From positions 434,001 through 498,000 of the forward strand of contig JALBUN010000004.1 of NCBI GenBank assembly GCA_025174535.1: DNA of 64,000 bases. Direction: 5' to 3'. The notes under the pieces are model-generated. The model had not been told where the DNA came from, made no database searches, and worked only from the letters and a program-made list of their open reading frames with translations. The translations under genes were made by a program, and so were the position numbers. Each line of letters opens with the position of its first letter. Positions within the stretch are counted from its first letter, which is position 1. Shown here piece after piece: positions 47,169 to 57,451 of the stretch. Origin of the DNA: Cantharellus purpuraceus (Eukaryota; Basidiomycota; Agaricomycetes; Cantharellales; Hydnaceae).

Positions 47169-48947
47169 ATGATTGAGGTCTTATCCTCAACGATGTCAAA
47201 CCCTTTGGCAAGCATGAGCATGGCCAAGCTTGAGCAGCTGCTCTTGGCCCGACGGAAAGAAGAGGAGGAGGAGCGGAAACAGAAAGAGGAAGAGGAAGCA
47301 GAACGGAGATGGAAGGAGGAGGAGGAGGCGGAACAGAGATGGAAGGAGGAGGAGGCGGAACAGAGACGGAAGGAGGAGGAGGAGGTGGAACGGAGATGGA
47401 AGGAGGAGGAGGAGGTGGAACGGAGACGGAAGGAGGAGGAGGAGGAATGGAGATGGAAGGAGGAGGAGGAGGCAGAACAGAGACGGAAGGAGGAGGAGCA
47501 GAGGCAGAAAGAGGCGGTGGAGACGGAACGGAGATGGAAGGAGGAGGAGGCAAAAGCCGAGAGAGCTCGCAGGGTAAAAGAACTTGCGGCAGCGATGGAG
47601 GCCGCGAGACTGAAGGAAGTGGAGGAGCAGGCGCACGAGCTAGAGGCTGCCATGGAGGTAGAGGAGGAGGTAACTGGGGCAGGGGGAACCAGCCACCCAG
47701 GAAGTCTGAGTATGTCAATACAGCCAGGGACCCCGGAAGTCACCATCATCTCCGTTACACGGATGGAGACGACTCATTTGAGGACTGTCACTGCGGAGGA
47801 CTCGCCATTATGTCTGCAGGCATGGCCCTTATTTGAGTTGGGGGCAGCTGAGGAAGATGATGCGGCGGAGATGGAGAGGGCGGAGGTGGAAGTGGATCTC
47901 GATGCCAATGTGGATCTCGATGCAAATGTGGAGCCCGAGGTGGGCATGGATGTTGGGATGGATGCGGAGCCGGATCCCACTTTGAATTCCTATGAGGAGA
48001 TGGCTTGGGTAGCTGCGGTCGAGGCTCACAAAAGAGCAGAGCTCTATGCCACTACCACCAAGAAGAATCTCGATGTCGCGGTCTTTTCATTGAAGGCCTA
48101 CCTGAGTGCTGATATGGAGAAGCGAGAGGCGGACCGGAGGGTCATATGGTGCAAGGTGGAGAGTCGCGTGTTGGCAACCCGTAAGAAGGAGCTGCATGTC
48201 ACAAGGTCGGCGATCCAGCTTCGCAAGCGTGAGATGGAGAAGGCGGTGGCAGAACAGCAGGACAAGGAGGAGGAGAGGGAATGCTTGGAGGCTGCAGCGA
48301 GAAGGGGCGGACCACCCAAGGCTCTGGCTCCAACAGAGCCATTTGGCAGACCTGGCATAACTTGTGACTTATGTCGTGATGCAGGTGTGGAGTGCGTGTG
48401 GCCTACCGGCCCAACTCGCCGACTTCAGTCCTGCGATTGTTGTCGGGGTCAGAAAGGAGGGTGTAGGATCGATGGGAAGTTCGATCCCTGGAGTCAGAGC
48501 GTCAAGCCCCGACTAGTGGTACAAGGAGGGGCAGAGAAGGAATTGGAGGGTCGTCCGACCAAAAAGAGGCGGACGGAGATGGGTGCTGTGGCAGCCGGGG
48601 GTAGCGGCGTCAGATTGGAAGGGGTGACAACCAGTGCAGGTACAGGGCACGTTTCAGCGCCCAATAGCACCGTGGGCCAGCTTATCCGGCTGGTTAATCT
48701 GCAGTCGGAGCACCTTTGGCGGACGGAGGGGTTGTTAGTAGACTTGGTGAGGACAATGAAATGGAAGGAGGTTCTGGAGGGTCGTCGGACAGCCGAGTTA
48801 TGTCGGTTGCAGAAGTTCATGGCCCCGTTCGACGAGGATTTGGACATGGGAGATGAGAAGGATTGGGTGTCAGATGTAGAGAGTGAGGAGTCGGAGATGG
48901 AGCCTGAGGTAGATAAGGGAAAGGGAAAAAGGAAACGCGATGTATAA
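47169..48947 (+). CDS. Antisense ORF of chromovirus: Zn(II)2Cys6-like coiled-coil protein, 592 aa
   Basis: Single uninterrupted frame on the strand opposite gag-pol. Residues about 20-175 are a highly charged Glu/Lys/Arg/Trp repeat region (coiled coil), with a further helical part to about 165 (AARLKEVEEQAHELEAAMEV). Residues about 225-285 are acidic. Residues about 285-385 are a second charged helical region (EKREADRRVIWCKVESR). Then comes a Cys cluster: Cys399, 402, 409, 422, 425 and 432, spacing CX2CX6CX12CX2CX6C, exactly within the Zn2Cys6 binuclear-cluster consensus. The C-terminal part has a conserved helix (VGQLIRLVNLQSEHLWRTEG) and a basic tail (KGKGKRKRDV). A plausible role is a nuclear regulator of the element, but no experiment or search supports that here. 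It ends 146 bp short of the facing pol stop. The start could be Met9, Met16 or Met18. Confidence 0.8.
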   Translation: MIEVLSSTMSNPLASMSMAKLEQLLLARRKEEEEERKQKEEEEAERRWKEEEEAEQRWKEEEAEQRRKEEEEVERRWKEEEEVERRRKEEEEEWRWKEEEEAEQRRKEEEQRQKEAVETERRWKEEEAKAERARRVKELAAAMEAARLKEVEEQAHELEAAMEVEEEVTGAGGTSHPGSLSMSIQPGTPEVTIISVTRMETTHLRTVTAEDSPLCLQAWPLFELGAAEEDDAAEMERAEVEVDLDANVDLDANVEPEVGMDVGMDAEPDPTLNSYEEMAWVAAVEAHKRAELYATTTKKNLDVAVFSLKAYLSADMEKREADRRVIWCKVESRVLATRKKELHVTRSAIQLRKREMEKAVAEQQDKEEERECLEAAARRGGPPKALAPTEPFGRPGITCDLCRDAGVECVWPTGPTRRLQSCDCCRGQKGGCRIDGKFDPWSQSVKPRLVVQGGAEKELEGRPTKKRRTEMGAVAAGGSGVRLEGVTTSAGTGHVSAPNSTVGQLIRLVNLQSEHLWRTEGLLVDLVRTMKWKEVLEGRRTAELCRLQKFMAPFDEDLDMGDEKDWVSDVESEESEMEPEVDKGKGKRKRDV

Positions 48948-49093
48948 AATAAAAATGAAAATGATTATAAATTTTGGAATGGAGAAGAATGAGGCGGAGT
49001 GCCTTCAGAGCTTTTTTGGGCAGGCATGTAATTTCCCTTGACTTGTAATAAAATGATGATGCGAAATAATAGAATTAGCATTAGTAATCGAAC

Positions 49094-52000
49094 TTAAAGA
49101 TTCATAAGAGGGCCAGGTTTGTCTGGATAAGCGGAGTGGAAGTCAGAGATGGATTCAGATGCATGATCAAGTTCGGACACGGAGATCCATGAGGACTCTT
49201 CGTCGGTGCCTTCATACCCAGTCCATTTGACTAAGTACTGGAGCTTGCACTTGTATCGATGGTTGATCTTCGAGTCCAGGATCTCGGATATCTCATATTC
49301 ATTGTCTCCTTCGATGATGATCAGGGGAGGTGGGGGTTGCATGTGACTGGAGATCTCGTTCATGGTAGCGGGTTCGAGCATTGATATGTGGAAGACCAGA
49401 TGAACTGCTCAGAAGTGGTCCGGGAGGTGGAGGGTGAAAGACCTGCTGCCTGCACGAGCAATGACCTCATAAGGACCTAAGTATTTCTCGGAGAGTTTCT
49501 TCGATGGACGGGTGGTCCGGAAGTGTTCGGCCTTAATGAATACTTTGTCTCTGATTTGCAGGTCTGGAGCCGGAATGCGGTGTCGGTCTGCGGAGACTTG
49601 ATATTGTTTCTGAGCATTGGAGATGGTCTCTCGGAGATGTTGGTGTAGTTGATTGAGGTCGGTTACGAATTGGCGGGCTTTGGTGGAGGCAAGTTCTTTC
49701 TCGGGGTGGACGGAGATGTTTGGATGGTAGCCTTTATTAGCAAAGAACGGAGAGATGCTGGTAGTTGTGTTCGGAGCATTGTTGTAGGCAAACTCTGCAA
49801 TCGGAAGTAGATCAGCCCAGTTGTCTTGTTGATAGTTACAATAGATTCGGAGATATTGTTCCAGGGACTGATTCATTCATTCTGTTTGTCCATCTCCTTC
49901 AGGGTGGTATCCAGAGGTGAAATGAAGCTTCTGTCAAGAGCCTTTCCTAATGTGCAGAAGAAGGAGGACACAAACTCCGAGCCCCGATTGGACATGACAT
50001 GCGATGGGACTCCGTGTTTAGAGAATACGTGGAGAACGAACAATTTAGCTAGCGAAACAGAGGTGATGGTGTCATGCGTCGGAATGAATAGTGACTGTTT
50101 GGTGAATCTGTCGACAATCACGAGTATGGTGTCATATCCGAGCAATGGGGGGAGCTTCTCGATGAAATCCATGGAGATGGAGTTCCATGGTTGCTCCAGG
50201 ATCAGAAGTTGCTTAAGCGTTCTGTAGGGTTTGTGCCTTTGTGATTTTGAGCGCATACATGTGGTGCAGGAGTTACAGTAGTGTTGAATGTATTCTCACA
50301 TTTTTGGCCATACATAGTCTCATCAGATTAATCCTTGTGTGCGATTTTGCCCAAAGTGGCCAGAGATCAGGTGATCATGATAATACTGCAAAATTCGGAG
50401 TCGGAGGCCATTGGCGTCAGGGACGTATATCCGGTCATTGTGTTGGAGGTGCCCTTGGGGGTCAAGTGACCATTTCGGATCGGAAGGGTTGTCCAAGTGT
50501 TTAACTGCAACAGGATCAGATTGGAGTGATGAGCGGATGTCGGAGCAGAGTTGGTCGATGTCCATAATGGTGACAGCTCGGAGGGTGGGAGTCATGAGGG
50601 TGGATGCTTGTAGGGACGATGCCAGCTGCTCGTTAGTGAACACAGGATGAAAGTTGTGTGGGTTTACAGTGGCATAGTCGCTATTCCCCTCTTTAGGGTA
50701 GACGTCCCAGCGTCTAGTTAACACATCGGGCTTTGCTCCAAGTCAACCAGGACGGAAACAGATAATGAGATTGAACTGAGATAGGTATTCGGACCATCGG
50801 ACCTGTCTCCAGGTGAGCAGTTTCATTGTGGAGAAGTATTCCAAGTTCTTGTGGTCCATTATGACGTCCACTGGATCAGAGGGACCCTCAAGGTAGTGTC
50901 TCCATATCCGGAAGGCTTCATATATGGCAAGGAGCTCTTTGTCATGAACGTCATAGTTCAGTTCGGGGGGTGTAAATGTACATGAGTGAAAAGCAATTGG
51001 GTGGACTTGTCTGTCGTCCAGGGAGATGATGGACAGGATCGCGGCAAGTGCATAGTTGGAGGCGTCGGTCTCTAATAGGATAGGAACGTCTGGAACCCAA
51101 TGAGCCAGTATCGGAGCGGAAGTAAAGGCCTTTTTCAGGGTCTCAAAGCTCTGTCTACATTCATCAGAGAAATTCCATTGGATACCCTTCCTAGTGAGTT
51201 GGGTGAGTGGAACAGTGATATCGGAGTAGCCGTGAATGAAGCGGCGGTAGAAGTTGGCAAACCCTAGGAAGGACTGTACGTCCTTGACTTTCCGGGGTTC
51301 TGGCCATTCCTGTATGGCTTTGATTTTGTCATCGGACATTGTCAATCCTGCTGGGGAGAGGATATAGCCCAGGTATTCGACCGAGTCGGAGTGGAATTCA
51401 CATTTGTCAGTGCGGGCGAAGAGGCCATGCTTTTGGAGATGTCGGAGTACATCTCAGACATGTGTCCGATGTTCTTCTTCGTTGTCCGGATATACCAGAA
51501 TGTCGTCTAAGTAAACGAGGACGGTCACATCGAGGAGGTCGGCGAAGGTATCATTCATGAACCGCTGGAAGGCGGCCAGAGCATTGGTTAGTCTGAAGGG
51601 CATGATGCACCACTCAAAAGATCCATATCGTGTGCGGAAGGTCGTTTTCCATTCATCGCCTTCTCGGATACAGACTAGATGGTAGGCATGTCGGAGATCT
51701 ATTTTGGAGTAGATCTTAGCTTTTCGAGGACTTTCGAGTAGGTCCACGGTGCAGGGTATCGGGTATCGGTCTTTCTTGGTGATCTTGTTGAGTCCACGGA
51801 AGTCGACGCATAGACGGAGTGATCCATCTTTTTTGCGGACAAATAGGACCGGAGCTCCATGAGGAGATAGGGATGGGCGGATGAAGCCCGTGGCCAAGTT
51901 CTTGTCTATGAATGTTCGGAGAGCCAGTAGCTCTTTTTGGGATAGCGAGTAGATAGGGCCAAGCGGAGGGGTGGAGTTGTCATCCAGTTCAATCTTGAGA

Positions 52001-53160
52001 TCGTATGGTTGGTGTTCCGCTAGGGAGTCGGCTTTAGACTTGCTGAATATGTCGGCGAACTCACGATACTCCTTGGGAACCATAGAGAGGTCCGGTGGAG
52101 TTGATCGGGCAGAACGAGCGGCAAGGAATATCGGATCGGAGAGGTGGACCTGGAATGTGTGAGAACCATCCAGTTTGCTTAGTCTGGCGAAGACCATAGT
52201 GTCCACCATCAATATAAACGGAGGGGTAGACGGAGTATCTATCGGAGCGGAGTCAGCGGAGGTGGAAGATAATTTCGCACCTATAGTTGCTGGTGACGTC
52301 AGGGATGACACAGCCTGTACTGGAGAACGGAATGTGATATGGCCCAATGCCCAGTCAATCAACGGATTGTAGCAGGTGAGCCAGTTATGTCCGAGAACCA
52401 CAGAACAGCTGGAGTCAAGCGGAGTAACATAGAATGTAAGGGTCTGGATTTCTCCAACAGAAAAACGGATCGACAGATCTATAGCTCGTGAAATAACAGC
52501 ATTAGTAGTGCCGTCAAATAATTGGAGTGGTATCGGAGTTATGGTGTATGTATGGAGTTTATGTAAATCGGAAAAAGAGGAATTGAGGAAACAGTGAGTA
52601 GAACCAGAGTCAATTAACGCTTGAATAGCGGTATCGGGAATGGAGTCAGAGTGGACGAGGAGGGTAAGGGAGTCGGAGTGGAAAAGAGCGGATGCATTCA
52701 GGCAGACCTTGTTTGTCGTACAGGGAGTACCAACGCAGCCCTCAGCCCATACGGAGGCTATAGGACTGCTTACTATTTTTTTTGGTCCGTCATTTTAGCG
52801 TCGGACTTGTCCGTCGTGACGTTGGTGGCGTGGCCCTTTGCCTTTGCTGCGGACAAGGTTGCCTTGTTGCAATCCTTGGCTTGGTGACCAGGCTTTCCAC
52901 AGAATAGACAGAGGTTGTTGTCTATGTGGCGCTGGCATTCCTGCTGGGTAAGTTTCCCATCCTTTCCCAGCTTGGTGGAGAGGTCTGGAGTACTCTTGCG
53001 AGCTCCAGAGTTATTGCTGGTACCAGGGTTGTTCTGACCGGAACTGGAAGCGGCAGCGTTACCAGTGTTTGACTTCTGGCCTGAGTTGGTGGTGGCCCGC
53101 TTATCGGACCCCTTGTTGGACTTTGGGGTCTTGTCCGATGATTTGTCCGATTTGTTGTTG
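49094..53160 (-). pseudogene. Gag C-terminus and Pol of chromovirus copy B
   Basis: From 53160 down: Ser/Lys-rich gag linker and CCHC knuckle (CLFCGKPGHQAKDC); protease region near 52,600; RT with VRKKDGSLRLCVDFRGLNKI and the YLDDILVY active site (52401-51454); RNase H with LETDASNYALAAILS and ELLAIYEAFRIWRHYLEG (51345-50743); integrase core SISMDFIEKLPP (50256-49873) and its C-terminal half (49876-49409); chromodomain YLVKWTGYEGTDEESSW ending in KPGPLMNL at 49096. At least five stops or frame changes break it. Copy B lacks the LTR-F insertion of copy A, and that comparison fixes the LTR-F ends. Confidence 0.9.
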
Positions 53161-53719
53161 GACGCTTGTTCAGAAATACAACAAATACATATATACAACC
53201 TATTTTCCTCAAATTTTATACAATACACTTCAATTCAAACTTATTTTCAACATGATTCTCAAATTTTACACAATATACTAGATTAAAACATATTGTGATA
53301 TTTTGGCATAATTCTCAAAAATCATTCTTTTTTTCCCCATTTAGTGGTGGCAATTCCCTTGAGGGAACATCCAAATATCATTGATTCTTTCTTATACAAT
53401 ACTTGTAACATAATTTGAACTATCTTTAATCCCCACCTGGTATTTGTATATCTAAATACCCTATATAATACCAATTATATTCATATATACATTCCTATTA
53501 TATCCATGTAAATAATTATGTTCATCTCAACCAAATATCTCATCTTTTAAAGTTTATTAAAATATAGAATATATGTTTATATTTATGAAAATTTCACACA
53601 TCCGAAATCTTTTAAGATATCCAAATTGTAACTCCCTGGCTTTATGTATCATTGAAATCCTGATGTATATCTCCTATACATCAGAATATTGTATACTGAC
53701 ATGATTCCGAACAAGCGTC
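53161..53719. mobile_element. Short DNA transposon (MITE-like), TIR GACGCTTGTTC
   Basis: A 559-bp AT-rich insertion in the gag of copy B. Ends are GACGCTTGTTCAGAA and TTCCGAACAAGCGTC: 15-bp terminal inverted repeats with one mismatch. The flanks repeat TTG (53158-53160 and 53720-53722); a 4-bp TTGG parse with one base less of repeat is equally possible. Copy A shows the empty site GTTGTTGGCCGAA. There is no coding capacity, so it must be mobilised in trans. The 3-bp duplication recalls PIF/Harbinger, but the terminal bases do not settle the superfamily. Confidence 0.88.
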
Positions 53720-54444
53720 TTGGCCGAATTTTCGCAGGAGACCTTGGATTGACATTCCCAATAACGGGCATCGATGGATTGGGCGAGCTTGCGGAGGGTA
53801 GCCAAAGTATCCGGCTTACCGACGCGTGATATTTCATCCTTGATGCGGGATGGGAGTCCAACGTAAAATTGGCGTCAGAGTGCAGCGTCGCCCCATTGGA
53901 CTTTCGGAGCTAGCTGCTGGAAACTCACAATGTATTTTGCAATTTTGTGATTCTCCTTCATCCGAAGTCGATCGAGTTCATTCTCGGCATCGGCCTCAGG
54001 GTTGTACGGACCGAAATTGGTCCAAAGTTTGGAGATGAAGTCGGAGTAGTCCTCTGACCATATCGGGTCATTGGAGTCGTCCATGAGTGCTGGTTCGAAG
54101 TAGTCCAGTGCGGTGCCCTTGAGATAGGACATGGCGAAGGTAACCTTCGCCCGATCGGATGTGAATGCATTGGGGCGATCGTGGAAATTCAACCGGCATT
54201 GCACCAAGAATGGCTGGAGCTTGCGTGGATCGGAACCATCGAATGGGTCGGGTTCTCGGACCTTGGTCCGGGACTTAGGGGCTTGTGGGTTACGGATGCT
54301 GCTAGCGAGCAGGGAGATGGCTTGCGCCAGATTTGGAGAGGGCGGGGTGTCGTCTTCTTCATTGACGGCCTCTATGTGGTCCATCGGTTCTTCAACGACC
54401 TCGGGGATGGTGTCGATGCTGGGGGTGGTACCTCGATGATTCAT
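53720..54444 (-). pseudogene. Gag N-terminal part of chromovirus copy B
   Basis: Starts within SIDTIPEVVEEPMDHIEAV, continues through the gag core (PFDGSDPRKLQPFLVQCRLN, then QQLAPKVQWGDAAL), hits a TGA at about 53,872, and continues in frame to RKLAQSIDARYWECQ before the MITE-like insertion. The stop sits at a codon that reads CAA in copy A. Together with 53160 and below this is the complete gag. Confidence 0.85.
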
Positions 54445-54508
54445 GCACGTTCGGAATTGGCAGTGGATCGTGGCATTGGTAGGAGTGAGTATGGCAGTTC
54501 AAATATAC

Positions 54509-55060
54509 TGTTACGCACTAGGTCCGATTTGGGGTCGGAGATTGGATCGGAGGTTGGGTCGGAGGTTGGGTCGGAGGTTGGGTCGGAGGTTGGGTCGGAG
54601 TCGGAGTACGTCGTGGGGGTCGGAATGGACTTGGCTTCAGCTTATGTGCTGCGCCCTCACTAGTACCAGTGTCCGAGATTTCGGAGACGGAGCACAACTT
54701 AGAGAGTTAGGATCGGACTTAGGAGCTAGGCGTGATTCGATATTCGAACTGGGGAATGAAGTCCCCAGTCGGGCAACTTAAATACATATTCAAAATCTAA
54801 TAATAATTACTCCAGTGATGGGTCTCTGAGGCCGACGGCCTTACGTGAGTATGTTTAAGTCCGACGGGGACGGATGTCCGGGTTCCTATGGTGATGCTGA
54901 TGCATCGATCGGAACCGGAGACGGATGGGCGGAATCGGCGGTGACAGTCGGACAGGTAAATGGAGACGTAGCGGTTTCCAAATGGAGTATAGATTTCATA
55001 TGCGTGGGGATCTGAGTGGATTGGACGGGGATCTGGGCATTAATGAATATAGTCATAACA
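54509..55060 (-). repeat. LTR-Z (5' LTR of copy B)
   Basis: Full 552-bp LTR, plus-strand ends TGTTACGCACTAGG and ATAGTCATAACA. It holds the longest CGG repeat array of all copies and the GGGGAATGAAGTCCCCAG inverted pair at about 54,750. It is the least C-to-T decayed copy. Confidence 0.94.
54536..54604 (+). promoter_or_regulatory. 12-bp tandem array of CGG triplets in LTR-Z
   Basis: The unit GGTTGGGTCGGA repeats so that CGG begins at 54536, 54548, 54560, 54572, 54584 and 54596, an exact 12-bp period, then at 54602. CGG is the classical half-site of fungal Zn2Cys6 regulators, and the same element encodes a Zn2Cys6-like ORF. Binding is inference. Confidence 0.6.
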
Positions 55061-55949
55061 ATTAACCTTGAACATTATGCAAGACTAGAGAATTGATTTG
55101 ATATGCCTTGCCCACCATATCAGTGGCATTTCACTGCAGAAAAGGCTCACACTAGAATTTAGTGCCATATACACTTGTAAATTAAGTTCCTGTTGCACTG
55201 GACTTAAGGTCTGGTGCACTAAACTTCAGTGCCCAAATCCAGTCGCGCCCCCTTTTGGGTTGCACTTAACTCTACGGCTCCAGTTGTCATCAATATTCAT
55301 ATATTGAAAATGTGGTAGGACGAGTTAAGTGCAGGAACGAGTGGGGGATTATTGACCACAGTGATGATTTTGCTAGGACCATGTGGTTACAACGAGATTA
55401 TAACTATATATAGCCAGCTAACATACTATTTTATTTATTCAGGCATCAAACAGTAGCTCTGGCCAGCTGCCCTAACGCGCACATTATCAACAGATGTCTG
55501 GCGGAGATAGCGCTGAATTTCAGTACATGACGGACATAAGGAACATCAAAACTTTAAGAATAGAATTAAATTCCTAATAGCACTCAATTTCAGTGTTCCC
55601 ATGTTTGAACTTTTGTCTACTGATTTGGTAGTATAATAAGCACTGAAAATTCACGCTAGCGCAAATTACACTGGATTTAGTGGAACCTTTTTCTAGTATA
55701 CAGTGATTTGGCTCCACGAGTCTTGACTCCAGTGTAGGTTTGTGGCCTTGCACAACGCCATGTACACTAAATATTGATTTTCGTATCTAGTTTTTGCATA
55801 CATAAAAGGACCACCACAAAATCGAGACTAATTACCACGGCCCACTAGTGAAGTCGAACATCCGGACCCGAGACCTTTTAGAACGCGGAATACCAAATGT
55901 ATTTAAGAAAGGTACTCTACTAGCAACAACGGAGCGAAACACCCTTATT
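55061..55949. other. Host flank with dispersed CACT..AGTG inverted motifs
   Basis: About 890 bp upstream of the SGNH hydrolase, without a coding frame. A 14-15 bp semi-palindrome of the type CACTnnAnTTnAGTG recurs at 55150-55164, 55217-55231, 55581-55595 and 55669-55682, with weaker forms at 55511-55525 and 55641. A CATAAAAGG box at about 55,801 may serve the gene at 55950. Confidence 0.5.
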
Positions 55950-57124
55950 ATGATATTACTACTTCAAATTGGTCTTTACTTGGCTGGTTTCACAGCATTG
56001 TCGAGCTGTGCAGCTATGACTTTTCCACAAGACACAGACAATGAATCACGCAAAGTTGACAGTGAGGTTCCGCTGGGAAAAGTAGTCGCTTTCGGAGACT
56101 CGCTATCTGATAACGGTACGGGATGTGTCGTTCTTTCTCTGCCTTTCAACTCAGTCATGCCATCCTTACAGGCACCGGCGCGTGGACAGTATCCCATAAT
56201 ACATGGCCAAGTGATCATGCATATTCTGGCCATCGATTTTCAAACGGCCCAGTATGGGTTGAATACCTTGCGGAAAGACTCGGGATGGAACTTGATGATA
56301 ACGCTATTGGTGGAGGTACATTTCACTTTTTGGACGATTGACGTCTCTTTTGAATCATGCTCACCTGCCTGCGGAAACTTAGCAACAAGCAACAACTCAG
56401 TGGTGCAAGGTTATACCGGTCTGCATTCCACAATTCCTGTGCCTTCTGTACTTGATCAGGTGGCCGCCTATCTTATGAAGAGCAAAGTCAGCTCTGAGGA
56501 TTTGATCGTGATCATGGTCGGGGCAAATGATGTGTTTTTTAAACACACGATCGACGGCGTCATTCCAGCGATTTCGGACATCATATATTCCCTTCGAAAT
56601 AAAGGTGAGTTCCACACACTTGAAAATCCGAGCTAGCAACCGATGCTTGATCAGGAGCCAAAAAATTCGTTATCGCGTCATATCCTAACCTTGGACGTCT
56701 TCCTTTACGGGCTTTTTCCAACAAATCCACCTCTGTCACCCTTGAAAAGCTATCACTGGACCTCGAAAGATCCCTTTTGACTTTACGATACCAGTTGTGT
56801 CGCGGATACGACATCCAAGTCGGCTTTGTGGACATTTACTCCCTGTTCCGAGACATGATGCTGACTCCGATTGACTACGGCTTGGATCCGGACTCGATCA
56901 CCAAAAGCTGTTTGGTCGGTGCATACTTGGAGACGAAACATAGCCTCTGCAATGATCCAGATAAGTACATCTTCTGGGACGAGTATCATGTACGTTTGGA
57001 TTCTCCACGTTCCAGCCGTTATTAACTTGTCACTTTATAGCCGACGCAGATAGCTCATAGATATATGGGAGCAATGGCCTGGAAAGCAAGTCAACTTCTA
57101 TGCAATGACGGACGGAATGAATAG
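55950..57124 (+). CDS. Secreted SGNH/GDSL-type hydrolase (esterase)
   Basis: Five exons: 55950-56115, 56172-56315, 56383-56604, 56655-56989 and 57041-57124, with GT-AG introns of 50-67 bp. They give 316 residues and a single stop. An N-terminal signal peptide (MILLLQIGLYLAGFTALSSC) is followed by block I VVAFGDSLSDNG (nucleophile Ser), a block II-like glycine (NAIGG), block III VGANDVFF (Asn) and block V DEYHPTQIAH (Asp and His), so all four catalytic-type residues are present. This is the SGNH hydrolase fold, as in fungal GDSL lipases and CE16-type acetylesterases. The signal peptide suggests secretion and action on plant or fungal polysaccharide esters, or lipids. The start was chosen at 55950 because it begins the signal peptide; the frame is open upstream but without a Met. 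It appears intact. Confidence 0.88.
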
Positions 57125-57451
57125 AAGGAGCATCGGACTCATGCAGGCAGTGCACATTTACTAGGGCACTAAATCTACGATCTGAGTTATAAAATCCACA
57201 AGCTTCAATCACGGACCCATAGACCCCCCTTTCCGTCAGTGTCAAAGACTGTCCAATTACTATACGAAATTTTTGCCAATCCAATATAAACTATTACAAG
57301 TATTTGGTTTAGCCCAGTCTTCGTGAGAACAAATGTCTCGTGACACTCGGCAACCTGCTTATATATGAGCCCCTCGTGATCTCTCCTATGCTTCTCTGTG
57401 AGGCTCTCACCTATTTACCCCCCACACGACATACGTTCCCCTCAGAGTGAA
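57125..57451. other. Intergenic
   Basis: About 330 bp between two genes on the same strand. It holds a TTATATATGAGCCCC stretch (about 57,360), a possible TATA region for the next gene. Nothing else was recognised. Confidence 0.4.

Larger units (their letters stand above)
46144..55060 (-). mobile_element. Chromovirus (Ty3/gypsy) copy B with antisense ORF
   Basis: The most complete copy. It runs between LTR-Z at 46144-47051 (with a nested LTR-G) and LTR-Z at 54509-55060. In element order on the minus strand: gag, protease, RT, RNase H, integrase and chromodomain ending at 49094. The antisense ORF (47169-48947, plus strand) fills the space between the end of pol and the 3' LTR. A polypurine-like AAATGGAGAGATAC lies next to the 3' LTR on the element strand. 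I did not recognise a tRNA primer site: after the 5' LTR the element strand reads GTATATTTGAACTGCC. Flanking 5-mers (CAACT and ATTAA) differ, so no target-site duplication is visible. Confidence 0.93.
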
